A stretch of DNA of 19,212 nucleotides from an uncultured Eubacteriales bacterium. Lineage in GTDB: Bacteria; Bacillota; Clostridia; Oscillospirales; Oscillospiraceae. A program made the translations under genes and the position numbers. The notes beneath the pieces were generated by a model. That model saw only the letters and a list, made by a program, of their open reading frames with translations, ran no database searches and was not told the DNA's origin. This document shows, piece after piece, positions 1 through 6,850 of the stretch (its first letter is position 1; every line of letters starts with the position of its first letter). Where the stretch lies: contig URAL01000032.1 in assembly GCA_900545805.1 (NCBI GenBank), positions 1 through 19,212 of the forward strand, read 5' to 3'.

Positions 1-2
1 AT

Positions 3-935
3 GAAGTATTAGAGCAACAGCGGTACCTTTTGGAGCGCCGGATGTACCGCCTTGATCCTGCGCCGCCAAAGCTGTCGGCGCAAGAATACATCGTCCGTTA
101 TCTCACCACAAAAGAGGACAAGTATCTGACTTGGTACATCCACAATCAGGAGCCTGCGCTTAATAAACTGGCGCAGGCCGCCTGTGAGAGATACGCTATG
201 ACGGAGCATTTTGCGGACATCAAGCAGGCGACGGTGTGCGGTATCCTGACCGCTCTACAAAAATATGATCCGAGTGTCGGTGCGCCGTTTGCCGCTTTTC
301 AGAAGCGGTATATACAGGATGGCGTGGAGGACTATATCCGCACGGCGCAAAGAGGTGTCGTCACCATGACGGCGGACACTTATCCCGTCCTGCGGCGCAT
401 TATGGCAATCTACCATCAAAGCGGCGATAATTGCAGCGACAGCAGCATCCAGCGAATTGCCGATGAAACAGGAATGGATACAAAGACCGTCCGACGGTAC
501 ATTGCAATAGGTACACTGAACGAACGCCGAGTAGATTTTTACAGGCAATACGACGAGGACGACGAGGAAACGGCGGAGGACATTTCGGTGGACACAACCT
601 CGCAGCCGGACAAGCTGTATTTTCGGTCGGTGCTGTACGCCGCCCTGTATGAAGCCTACGACAGCCTCACCTACCGGGAACAGCACACGGTTGCCAAGCA
701 TTTGGGCTTCTGTGATACCTGCTGGTCGGTCAGGAAAGCGGTGCTGATAAACGGTGAAATCAAGTATAAACCCGTAAAGCCTATGACCTTTGAAGAAATC
801 TCTCACTCCGCCAGCCGCAAGTCCGATAAGGCTTCCGAGCGGACATATAACAGAGCGTTGGAAAAGATGCGGAAAGCTCTGCGTTATTACCTTGACTGTG
901 GGAACAGGTCTAATTGCAAGCTCAGGGGCTCTTGA
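3..935 (+). CDS. Sigma-70-like factor of a conjugative element (5' end probably outside the window)
   Basis: The product resembles the FliA/COG1191-type sigma-like proteins carried by clostridial integrative elements. Counting from TTG at 30, residues 75-110 (KYDPSVGAPFAAFQKRYIQD) match a sigma region 2/3 helix. Residues 140-160 (IADETGMDTKTVRRYI) look like a region 3 helix-turn-helix. The C-terminal part, with YREQHTVAKHLGF and later FEEISHSASRKS...RTYNRALEKMRKAL, matches region 4, which reads the -35 element. The frame is open to the left edge and the extra codons (EVLEQQRYLLERR) look coding, so the true start is probably upstream. If not, ATG 42 is possible because GGAG precedes it by 6 nt. 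Such proteins probably drive transcription of their own element; target promoters cannot be seen. The stop codon lies inside a long inverted repeat. Confidence 0.75.
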   Translation, partial: EVLEQQRYLLERRMYRLDPAPPKLSAQEYIVRYLTTKEDKYLTWYIHNQEPALNKLAQAACERYAMTEHFADIKQATVCGILTALQKYDPSVGAPFAAFQKRYIQDGVEDYIRTAQRGVVTMTADTYPVLRRIMAIYHQSGDNCSDSSIQRIADETGMDTKTVRRYIAIGTLNERRVDFYRQYDEDDEETAEDISVDTTSQPDKLYFRSVLYAALYEAYDSLTYREQHTVAKHLGFCDTCWSVRKAVLINGEIKYKPVKPMTFEEISHSASRKSDKASERTYNRALEKMRKALRYYLDCGNRSNCKLRGS

Positions 936-978
936 ACAATATACCGACAGCCGCAAATAGGCTGTCGGTATATTGTTC
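934..978. repeat. Perfect 19-bp inverted repeat over the sigma-like gene's stop codon
   Basis: Arms 934-952 and 960-978 are exact reverse complements, separated by a 7-nt loop (gcaaata). The left arm begins on the second base of the TGA stop, so the folded RNA starts as translation ends. No U-tract follows on either strand, so it is not a typical intrinsic terminator. It may instead be a transcript-stabilising end, a Rho-type or processing signal, or a recombinase/plasmid-type dyad at the edge of the element. Confidence 0.8.
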
Positions 979-1014
979 GGTCATCCGGCAAATTCGGAGG
1001 ACCGAGATTGTTCA

Positions 1015-1084
1015 AAAATGCTTGTCGGGTGTATTAACAATTAGGGAGTATGGGGAGAAAGGATGTATTAACGACAAGCATTTT
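1015..1084. repeat. Nested dyad and direct repeats at the edge of the mobile region
   Basis: A perfect 13-bp inverted repeat (1015-1027 aaaatgcttgtcg, 1072-1084 its reverse complement) flanks 44 bp. Inside it a 9-bp direct repeat tgtattaac occurs at 1030-1038 and 1064-1072. It lies between the plus-strand sigma-like gene and the minus-strand hypA, in about 160 bp of non-coding DNA. On the minus strand the second arm ends in a run of five T, so it could help terminate hypA transcripts. The arrangement also resembles recombinase core and arm sites, so this may be the attachment junction; that is inference. Confidence 0.55.
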
Positions 1085-1093
1085 CGGCGTGAT

Positions 1094-1438
1094 TTAATAT
1101 GCGGATATCTCCTTGATGTTATACTCGTTGCCTGTTTCGAGCCATGTGTTTTCGCTGCCGCAGTGTGGACAGATCTTGGCGTATTTGACCGTTTCGTAGG
1201 TCTTGCCGCAATCGCCGCAGCGTGTTATCGCCTTGATCGGCTCTATAATAAGCTCGGCCTCCTGAAGGTACTTTTCCTTTTTTATTGCCCACTGCCAAAA
1301 GTCTTTTATGTAGCTGGGTATTATGCCGCTGACCTCACCTATCTCCAGCGTCACAGAGGCAACCTTGGTAAGCTTATTTTCCTCGCACACATTGTTTACC
1401 GCACGAATGACATACATAACCGTTCCCATTTCATGCAT
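1094..1438 (-). CDS. hypA: HypA-type nickel metallochaperone
   Basis: HypA delivers nickel to [NiFe]-hydrogenase large subunits (and to urease in some bacteria), usually with HypB, in the cytoplasm. The 114-aa length is normal for the family. The N-terminal Met-His-Glu (residues 1-3) is the nickel site. The zinc finger is Cys74-x2-Cys77 and Cys90-x2-Cys93. The start is ATG 1438, reached from an AAGGTG site that overlaps the stop codon of the upstream oxidoreductase; only 9 nt separate the genes, so translation is probably coupled. No hydrogenase or hypB is visible, so the nickel client must lie elsewhere, or the protein serves the neighbouring Fe-S enzyme; the latter is speculation. Family identity is firm. 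Confidence 0.93.
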   Translation of the reverse strand: MHEMGTVMYVIRAVNNVCEENKLTKVASVTLEIGEVSGIIPSYIKDFWQWAIKKEKYLQEAELIIEPIKAITRCGDCGKTYETVKYAKICPHCGSENTWLETGNEYNIKEISAY

Positions 1439-1447
1439 GGCATCACC

Positions 1448-4180
1448 TTATTTTGCGCCCGTCAAACGCTTTACCGTAAGCTTTGCGGCACGCTTTATTC
1501 CGTGCTTGAGTACCGCCTGCTTTGCGTAGTCGCCGTTTATGTAATGTGCAAACTCAGGGTGTGTTCTGTTCAGATGAATGGCATCGAACTTGCACCGTGT
1601 CGTGCACAGGCCGCAGCCGATGCACTTTTTCTCATCGACGACAGTCCTGCCGCAGCTCAGGCAGCGGGAAGCTTCAAGCTTGACCTGCTCCTCGCTAAGA
1701 CCGATGCGGTTATCGTGCATAGTCTTGGTCTTGCTCTCGTCATTTTCGTTGAACTGCCGTTCGGGAACATGGCGCTTTTCCTCGGGTATGACGATATCGC
1801 CCTTGTCGAGAGCCTTGAAATTGCGCAGGTTGCGTGCGATCGTGAGACTGTGGCCGGGATGGACTAAGCGATGGATACTGGTCGCGCCCTCACGGCCGTT
1901 GGCTATTGCGTCAATGGTATACTGCGGGCCGGTGGCAATGTCTCCGCCGCCGAAGATATCCGCATCGTCAGTCTGCCATGTGATCTCGGCGGCCTTTACA
2001 AGGCGGCCGTTCTGCGTTTCGACCTTTGTACCCTCAAGGACGTTGCCCCAGTCGGCGCACTGGCCGATGGAGACATATACATTTGAGCAGGGCACGATGA
2101 CCGTTTCGCTTTCGTCGTATTTCGGTGCAAAGCGGCCGTTTTCGTCCCTCACGGACAGGCAGCGCCTGAACTCAACGCCGGTGACCTTTCCGTTTTCGCC
2201 TATGATGCGCTTCGGGCCCCAGCAGTTGTTGATCTGTATACACTCGGCAATGGCTTCTTCCTTCTCGTCGGGGACGGTTGGCATATCCTCATCACTCTCA
2301 AGGCAATAGAGCTTGACCGCACCGTCGCCCAAGCGGGTAGCCGCACGACCGACATCAATGGCCGCATTGCCGCCGCCGATAACGACCGTATCGCCGCTAA
2401 TAGAGGTAGTCTTTCCGCTGTTTACGCTGCGGAGAAAATCAATGCCGCCGAGAACGCCCTCAAGCTCCTCGCCCTCAATGTTCAGGCGGATTGCCTTCTG
2501 AAGTCCGATGGCAAGATAAAACGCCTTGTAGCCCTGCTTGCGCAGCTCGGGGATAGTGACATCCTTTCCAACCTCAACGCCGCACCTAAACTCGACGCCC
2601 ATAGCCTTGAGCACCTCGATCTCGGCGTTGACGATATCTTTTTCAAGCCTGAACGAGGGGATGCCCTTTGTAAGCATGCCGCCGGGGATCGGGTCTTTAT
2701 CAAAAACGGTCACGGGATAGCTCATATTTGCCAGGAAATACGCACAGCTCATGCCGGCAGGGCCTGCGCCGATGACGGCGATCTTCTGCGTGTAATCTAT
2801 CTCGTCACCCTTATGGCGAATCTTCTTGGGAATGTATCTTGTTTCTGCATTCAGCTCACGGGATGCGACGAACTTCTTTATTGCATCGATGGAGACAGGC
2901 TCGTCTACAGTTCCTCTGGTGCAGGCATTTTCGCAGCGCTTGTTGCAAATTGAGCCGCACACCGCAGGGAAGGGATTGTCCTGCTTTATAAGCTGAAGTG
3001 CTTCGTCATATCTTCCCTCGCCCGCCATTTTGACATAGCCCTGAATTGCGATGTGTGCAGGACATGCGGTCTTGCACGGCGCCGTGCCGGTATCGTAGCA
3101 CTGGATCTGATTATCCTCACGGTAGTTGTAGTTCCAGTTCTTTTTGCCCCAATCAAGCGTTTCGTCCGGAAGCGTGACGGTCGGGTACTGGATCGGACCT
3201 TCATGAGTACACAGCTTTTGACCGAGCTTTGCAGCGCCGGTGGGGCAAATCTCGACGCATTTGCCGCAGGCAACGCAGTTTTCCGGCGTGACCCGGGCTC
3301 TGTATGCCGATGCCGAGCAGTTGGGGTTGTTGAAAAGCTGCGAGCAGCGCAGTCCGAAGCACGAGCCAACGGTGCAGTTGCAGATGCCGAATATCTCATC
3401 AGGGCCGTCACCGTTGGTTATCTGATGCATATATCCGTTTTCCTCGCAGCGCTCGAGCAGGGCAACGACCTCCTCGTAGCTTGCTCTCTTTACATCCTTG
3501 CCGGTCTCCCAAAGATACTGGGCATAGTCGCCGACGAGGATACAGACATTGTCCTCAAGCTCACCGCAGCCCTCGCCCCGTGTTACCATTGCCCTGCGGC
3601 ACTGGCAGGGTGCGATGGCAAACTGATCTCTTTCCCTGTAACGCTCCAGCCAGTAGGAAAGATGCTCAACATCGAGCGATCGGCTCTCGTTCGGAATTGC
3701 TTTTTCGACAGGGATAACATGAAAGCCCAATCCTCCGCCGCCGGGAGGTACCATGTGCGAGATGCTTTCCATCGGCAGATAGCTCATCTGATAGGAAAAC
3801 TCTCCGACCTTCTCGGGCACACGCTTAAAAAGCTCCTTGTTGTAGACTAAATTCTCAGAGCTGCCGACAACGAAAACGGGAATGAAGTACTGTTTATGGC
3901 GGTCTTCATTGTGCCAGTTATATTCGACAATGCCGATCTGCGCAAGCTCCTCAAGAAGCTTTTCAACACGGCCGACCTCCCAGCCGAGCTTGTGTGCGAC
4001 CTCGGCCGGAGTGTAGGGCTTGCGCACCTTCATCTTCAGCATCAGCTGCGCCATCTCGTCTGTCAGGATCTCGTCGAGCATCCAGTATTCCGGACGGGTT
4101 TCATCCATCTTGGTCTTACCGAGGGTGACATCCATACAGTCGGTTATATGCTTTGCCAGTTTTACTATAAGGTCTCTCAT
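1448..4180 (-). CDS. Winged-helix/Fe-S/GltD-like FAD-NAD(P) oxidoreductase (910 aa)
   Basis: This is a multidomain electron-transfer flavoprotein. Residues 55-90 resemble a winged helix (PAEVAHKLGWEVGRVEKLL). Cysteines at about 192-213 and 267-288 suggest further metal binding. A 4Fe-4S motif CVACGKCVEICP lies at 302-313. A GltD-type N-terminal Fe-S region (Cys361, 369, 373, 408, 412, 416, 420) leads to the FAD loop GAGPAG (481-486) and the NAD(P) loop GGGNAA (602-607). A last ferredoxin motif, CIGCGLCTTRC, lies at 853-863. The family moves electrons between NAD(P)H and low-potential Fe-S partners; the substrate here is unknown. The longer frame reaching 4339 was rejected: ATG 4180 has a good AAGGAG site, and a TTGACA promoter lies between. 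hypA follows 9 nt downstream. Confidence 0.88.
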   Translation of the reverse strand: MRDLIVKLAKHITDCMDVTLGKTKMDETRPEYWMLDEILTDEMAQLMLKMKVRKPYTPAEVAHKLGWEVGRVEKLLEELAQIGIVEYNWHNEDRHKQYFIPVFVVGSSENLVYNKELFKRVPEKVGEFSYQMSYLPMESISHMVPPGGGGLGFHVIPVEKAIPNESRSLDVEHLSYWLERYRERDQFAIAPCQCRRAMVTRGEGCGELEDNVCILVGDYAQYLWETGKDVKRASYEEVVALLERCEENGYMHQITNGDGPDEIFGICNCTVGSCFGLRCSQLFNNPNCSASAYRARVTPENCVACGKCVEICPTGAAKLGQKLCTHEGPIQYPTVTLPDETLDWGKKNWNYNYREDNQIQCYDTGTAPCKTACPAHIAIQGYVKMAGEGRYDEALQLIKQDNPFPAVCGSICNKRCENACTRGTVDEPVSIDAIKKFVASRELNAETRYIPKKIRHKGDEIDYTQKIAVIGAGPAGMSCAYFLANMSYPVTVFDKDPIPGGMLTKGIPSFRLEKDIVNAEIEVLKAMGVEFRCGVEVGKDVTIPELRKQGYKAFYLAIGLQKAIRLNIEGEELEGVLGGIDFLRSVNSGKTTSISGDTVVIGGGNAAIDVGRAATRLGDGAVKLYCLESDEDMPTVPDEKEEAIAECIQINNCWGPKRIIGENGKVTGVEFRRCLSVRDENGRFAPKYDESETVIVPCSNVYVSIGQCADWGNVLEGTKVETQNGRLVKAAEITWQTDDADIFGGGDIATGPQYTIDAIANGREGATSIHRLVHPGHSLTIARNLRNFKALDKGDIVIPEEKRHVPERQFNENDESKTKTMHDNRIGLSEEQVKLEASRCLSCGRTVVDEKKCIGCGLCTTRCKFDAIHLNRTHPEFAHYINGDYAKQAVLKHGIKRAAKLTVKRLTGAK

Positions 4181-4226
4181 ACACCTGCTCCTTTCAGCGT
4201 CGTGATATGGTGAAGTGGTCACAAAT

Positions 4227-4255
4227 AAAATAGCACTTAGATAATTGTTTGTCAA
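4227..4255 (-). promoter_or_regulatory. Promoter of the oxidoreductase-hypA unit
   Basis: Read on the minus strand, a perfect -35 TTGACA (4250-4255) and a -10 TATTTT (4227-4232, 4 of 6 matches) are spaced by exactly 17 bp. The ATG at 4180 lies about 40 nt below the expected start site. This promoter sits just after the terminator of the GntR gene, so the oxidoreductase unit is transcribed separately. Confidence 0.75.
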
Positions 4256-4262
4256 TAAGAAC

Positions 4263-4299
4263 ATGAAAAAACCGTCGGATTTTCCGACGGTTTTTTCAT
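4263..4299 (-). terminator. Intrinsic terminator after the GntR gene
   Basis: Perfect 17-bp arms (4263-4279 and 4283-4299) enclose a 3-nt loop. The stem has a GC-rich core (ccgtcgga) flanked by A6 and T6 tracts, so it can work on both strands. It starts 9 bases past the GntR stop codon. Confidence 0.9.
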
Positions 4300-4307
4300 T
4301 ATCCGGC

Positions 4308-5009
4308 TTATATAACGGAATATGGCCCTTCGATAGCACTCATCTGACCGCTGCTTGCGTACCTGCGGGCGTTCTCAATATCCCTCTCGACTAAGCATTT
4401 GTACACGGTCTCCATGTTGTCGATAACGACCTGAATGCCGTTTTTCTCGATGAACATCTCATACATGCCCTTCTGCGGCTGGATAGTTGAATTATACAGG
4501 AGCGCACAGAACGAGTTCTGACTGATAATATACATCTTATGATAAAAATCAGTTATCAGCGTGCAGGTCTCGTGCAGTCCGTGCGGCTTTTTGACCTCGT
4601 CGAGTATCTCACCGAGCTGTGCTATCTCCTCATCGGAGGCTCGCTTTATCACGAGCTCAACTATCAGCGCATCCAGCGCAACACGGCTTTCGGTAAACGA
4701 ACGGAACTCGTGCGCATTTATCTTGCCGCCGTTATAGCGGATGATCGAAAAAAATGTCTCCGTGTTTCCGTTGGCGATGTAATCGGCAACATATGTTCCG
4801 TGGCGGGGCTTGACCTCGACAAAGCCCTTTGAGGCAAGCTCGCTTATGCCTGCATTGACAACAGTGAGGCTCACGCCCATGATCGTACAAAGCTCTCTTG
4901 CCGGCGGCAGCTTATCTCCGGGCTTCAGCTCGCCGGAAAGGATCTTATTCTCGATCTGACGCACAAATATCTCTCGCACCGACGGTGCGCTTATTTTATT
5001 AAAGGTCAT
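4308..5009 (-). CDS. GntR-family (FadR/FCD-like) transcriptional regulator
   Basis: The 233-aa protein has an N-terminal winged helix at about residues 10-75: the segment IENKILSGELKPGDKLPPAR followed by ELCTIMGVSLTVVNAGISEL and the wing GFVEVKPRHGTYV is the classic GntR signature. The C-terminal two-thirds is helical, as in FCD ligand-binding domains. The ligand is unknown; FadR-type members usually sense organic acids or acyl-CoAs. ATG 5009 is preceded by GGAGGA at good spacing. It lies just upstream of, and in the same direction as, the oxidoreductase-hypA unit, which makes that unit a natural target, but a terminator separates them and no clear TGGT-type dyad was found at the promoter. 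Confidence 0.88.
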   Translation of the reverse strand: MTFNKISAPSVREIFVRQIENKILSGELKPGDKLPPARELCTIMGVSLTVVNAGISELASKGFVEVKPRHGTYVADYIANGNTETFFSIIRYNGGKINAHEFRSFTESRVALDALIVELVIKRASDEEIAQLGEILDEVKKPHGLHETCTLITDFYHKMYIISQNSFCALLYNSTIQPQKGMYEMFIEKNGIQVVIDNMETVYKCLVERDIENARRYASSGQMSAIEGPYSVI

Positions 5010-5045
5010 AGTGTCCTCCGGTAAAAATGCATTGCTTAGGCTGAT

Positions 5046-5074
5046 ATACTACACCAAAAAGCAAAAGCGGGCAA
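5046..5074 (-). promoter_or_regulatory. Candidate promoter of the GntR gene
   Basis: On the minus strand TTGCCC (5069-5074) and TAGTAT (5046-5051) stand 17 bp apart, each with 4 of 6 consensus matches. It overlaps a weak hairpin with a T-rich tail, formed by AAAGcCGGG near 5090 and CCCGCTTT near 5066-5072, which may end tetR transcription. Confidence 0.45.
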
Positions 5075-5105
5075 TCAATTTTTATCCCGGCTTTCTGTGC
5101 TAAGC

Positions 5106-5711
5106 TTACAGCCTGTCCAGTTCTTTGTCACTCATACGGTATTCGGGTGCAACATTGTACACCGCCTCGGCCCGACGGCGGACGACCCGACGAAGGGGAA
5201 ACGCTCCGGACTTTTTGCACCACTCGTAGGTTGTGTAATATGCAATATCTACCCCTATCGGAGCTATCGTTTCGGCAGGCTCCGAACTTAGTATAACTTC
5301 GGATCTCTGACAGTTAGCCGTCAACTGTATCATCCATTCATCGACCTTGTGAGTGGCGTCGAGAATGTCCAGCTCCTGCAAAAGCTCCAGACGAAACAGC
5401 GCGCCCGTGAGCTCCGGTCCAAATTCTATTGCTACGGTCAAAAATCGGTTGCACAATATCCACATCCGCTCAAAGTCGTTTGCCGCAGAAATGAAGTCGT
5501 CGAAAAAATCCTCCCTGTCCAGACGGACATCCGAAAGGATCTTGCCGATTATCTCTTTTTTTCCGGCAAAATTGAGATAAAAGGTCGAGCGGGCAATGTC
5601 CGCCTCACGGCAAATATCGTTTACTGTCGTTTTTTCATATCCGAGCTTGCGAAACAGCGCCACTGCGGCCGCTATGATGCGATTTTGAAGCTTTGCGGTT
5701 TCGTTCAGCAT
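5106..5711 (-). CDS. TetR-family transcriptional regulator
   Basis: The N-terminal helix-turn-helix fits the TetR signature: residues 10-48 contain IIAAAVALFRKLGYEKTTV and then NDICREADIARSTFYLNFAG. The C-terminal ligand and dimer domain is divergent, so the effector cannot be named. ATG 5711 (201 aa) is preferred over 5741, because AAGGAG precedes it at good spacing, while the upstream ATG would lie only a few nt from the predicted transcription start and lacks a ribosome site. It is divergent from the dehydratase gene at 5922, the usual arrangement of a TetR regulator and its target. Its own promoter carries candidate operators, suggesting autoregulation. Confidence 0.88.
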   Translation of the reverse strand: MLNETAKLQNRIIAAAVALFRKLGYEKTTVNDICREADIARSTFYLNFAGKKEIIGKILSDVRLDREDFFDDFISAANDFERMWILCNRFLTVAIEFGPELTGALFRLELLQELDILDATHKVDEWMIQLTANCQRSEVILSSEPAETIAPIGVDIAYYTTYEWCKKSGAFPLRRVVRRRAEAVYNVAPEYRMSDKELDRL

Positions 5712-5726
5712 ACCGATCTCTCCTTC

Positions 5727-5781
5727 GGACAGTGTGTCCATTCTTTTCGGACATTATATACGAAAATGCGTTTTTTGTCAA
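5727..5781 (-). promoter_or_regulatory. Consensus tetR promoter with paired operator-like repeats
   Basis: On the minus strand a perfect TTGACA (5776-5781) and perfect TATAAT (5753-5758) are 17 bp apart. Two copies of TGTCCGAA (minus-strand reading) lie at 5746-5753 and 5724-5731, exactly 22 bp apart (two helical turns). The first touches the -10 box and start site. A dyad ggaca-gtg-tgtcc spans 5727-5739. A repressor bound here would block initiation. Confidence 0.7.
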
Positions 5782-5853
5782 ACGGCTTTCAACCCGTGTA
5801 GGCAAATACAAAGCATGTTTTTTGTGAGTTGTATAGAATGTAAGCTGCGTTAA

Positions 5854-5882
5854 TTGAATGACAATCAGGCTTTTGGTATTAT
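5854..5882 (+). promoter_or_regulatory. Promoter of the dehydratase gene
   Basis: TTGAAT (5854-5859) and TATTAT (5877-5882) are spaced by 17 bp, and TGG before the -10 gives an extended -10 element. The ATG at 5922 follows a GGAGGAGAGG ribosome site. No copy of the TGTCCGAA motif of the tetR promoter is seen on this side. Confidence 0.6.
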
Positions 5883-5921
5883 TATCCCAATACTTTCAGA
5901 TAAAAAAACGGAGGAGAGGAA

Positions 5922-6650
5922 ATGAAAGACCTGAAGCATCTCAACTACTTTGAGAACCTTTTGCAGGACAGCGGAAACGAGCTTGTCGATAAAGCAAGGG
6001 CAGCGGGCAGTATCTGCATCGGAACGACCTGTTATCAGATACCGGAGGTGCTGCTCAATCTTACGGGCTGCTTTGCCGTGAGGATGCGCGCCCCGAGAAC
6101 GGGCTCAATGGAAATGGGCACCTACTATATGACAAGCCTCAACTGCGAGTTTGCCCGTGCGCTGCTCGAGCGCTGCCTTGAGGGTGGCTATGGCTTTCTT
6201 GACTGCATAATCGAGCCGTTTGCCTGTTCGCAGATGACAAGCACCATGGAGAACATCGAAAAGCTGCATCTGTGCGACAAGGATAAGCCCGATTTCTTTG
6301 TGCAGCATGTCGATACGCCAATAAAGGCCGACGAAAACGCAGTGCGCCACCTGACGAGAATGTGCCGTGCGAGGATACTTGAAAAGCTGCATGAGACCTT
6401 CGGCACGGATGTTTCCGACGCTGCGCTTCGTGATGCGGTGATGCGGTATAACGAGATATGCGATGTAATAAACGAGATCGGCAGCTACCGTAAGCTTGAC
6501 GATGAAGAAAAGGGTGGCAGAGATACTTATCTGCCACCCTTTAGACTGCACGCTTTATGTAAAAATCAGCTCTGTGTTCACAATTTTCATCGCACGATTT
6601 CAGACATTGTTCAGCCCCGTGCGTTCATCCGCAATGTATTTTTCCATTGA
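5922..6650 (+). CDS. 3'-truncated 2-hydroxyacyl-CoA dehydratase (HgdB/BcrC family), foreign tail
   Basis: Residues 1 to about 193 match the N-terminal half of HgdB/BcrC-type proteins, which bind a 4Fe-4S cluster and dehydrate 2-hydroxyacyl-CoA or reduce aromatic acyl-CoA with an ATP-driven activator. The conserved GTTCYQIPEVLL, a Cys-rich stretch (GYGFLDCIIEPFACSQM) and YNEICDVINEIGSYRKL are present. Family members run to about 370-430 aa; here the match stops near 6507. The last 47 or so codons read antisense through a tnpV terminator and tnpV remnant, giving a random tail. The protein is thus likely inactive or a dead fragment, although start codon, promoter and ribosome site are intact. 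No activator gene (HgdC-like) lies nearby. Confidence 0.8.
   Translation: MKDLKHLNYFENLLQDSGNELVDKARAAGSICIGTTCYQIPEVLLNLTGCFAVRMRAPRTGSMEMGTYYMTSLNCEFARALLERCLEGGYGFLDCIIEPFACSQMTSTMENIEKLHLCDKDKPDFFVQHVDTPIKADENAVRHLTRMCRARILEKLHETFGTDVSDAALRDAVMRYNEICDVINEIGSYRKLDDEEKGGRDTYLPPFRLHALCKNQLCVHNFHRTISDIVQPRAFIRNVFFH
6509..6542 (-). terminator. Terminator belonging to the tnpV remnant
   Basis: Perfect 13-bp arms (6509-6521 and 6530-6542) enclose an 8-nt loop. On the minus strand the stem TCTGCCACCC runs into TTTTCTT, an intrinsic terminator placed 12 bases after the last tnpV-derived stop codon. Its left edge coincides with the point where dehydratase homology ends. Confidence 0.75.
6555..6647 (-). 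pseudogene. tnpV: tnpV remnant: internal deletion plus nonsense codon
   Basis: TnpV is a small (about 110-130 aa) protein of unknown function found in clostridial transposons and conjugative elements. On the minus strand a textbook AGGAGG, 8 nt before ATG 6647, starts MEKYIADERTGL, which I recognise as a TnpV N-terminus. It passes straight to NNV-stop-NRAMKIVNTELIFT-stop, the usual TnpV C-terminus (…NNIRNRA-EIVNTELI-T). About three quarters of the gene, the middle, is gone, and the stop in between looks like a CGA-to-TGA change. Only 15 codons are readable before the stop. Recognition is from memory of the family and could be tested by alignment. Confidence 0.7.
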
Positions 6651-6717
6651 ATTGACCTCCTAAAGATTTTATGAAATCATTGTAGCGGGAGAATTATCTG
6701 AAATCGAATGTGTGGAT

Positions 6718-6770
6718 ATAGAAAATCACCGAGATTAGTCCATTTAGGACTTTTCTCGGTGATTTTCTAT
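6718..6770. terminator. Long two-part hairpin between the tnpV scar and tRNA-Thr
   Basis: Perfect 17-bp arms (6718-6734, 6754-6770) surround an inner 5-bp stem (agtcc 6737-6741, ggact 6747-6751) with loop attta. The outer stem combines ccgaga/tctcgg with an AT-rich base ending in gattttctat, so on the plus strand it could terminate transcription coming from the broken dehydratase. On the minus strand it lies downstream of tRNA-Thr and could end that transcript. Confidence 0.6.
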
Positions 6771-6785
6771 TTGCCCTTGCTATGC

Positions 6786-6846
6786 CTGATAACTTGATTC
6801 TTTGAATACTTCGTTATCAGCCCACAGCCTTAGGCAGTGGTTTTTT
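6786..6846 (+). terminator. Tandem hairpins ending in T6, 3' of tRNA-Thr
   Basis: A first stem pairs ctgataac (6786-6793) with gttatcag (6813-6820). A second stem pairs CCACaGCC (6822-6829) with GGCaGTGG (6833-6840), with one A-A mismatch, and runs directly into T6 (6841-6846), a good plus-strand intrinsic terminator. It ends 4 bases before the tRNA 3' end. No plus-strand gene needs it now except the truncated dehydratase, so it may be left from a lost gene. Confidence 0.6.
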
Positions 6847-6850
6847 CCTT

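Noticed and set aside
986..997. A 12-base match, cggcaaattcgg, between the left element edge and 19200-19211 at the right edge
   Set aside because: Matches of 12 bases are expected by chance more than once in a window this long, and the flanks do not match, so it is not evidence for paired element ends.
914..1867. A 317-codon plus-strand frame across hypA and the oxidoreductase
   Set aside because: It is antisense to two recognised genes and runs through the inverted-repeat region, with no family features.
4181..4339. An upstream extension of the oxidoreductase by 53 codons
   Set aside because: It would read through the terminator, the TTGACA promoter and the ribosome site used by ATG 4180.
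6511..6520. agggtggcag read as a T-box riboswitch motif near the dehydratase break
   Set aside because: It lacks the conserved ACCGCG continuation and is fully explained as one arm of a perfect terminator hairpin.
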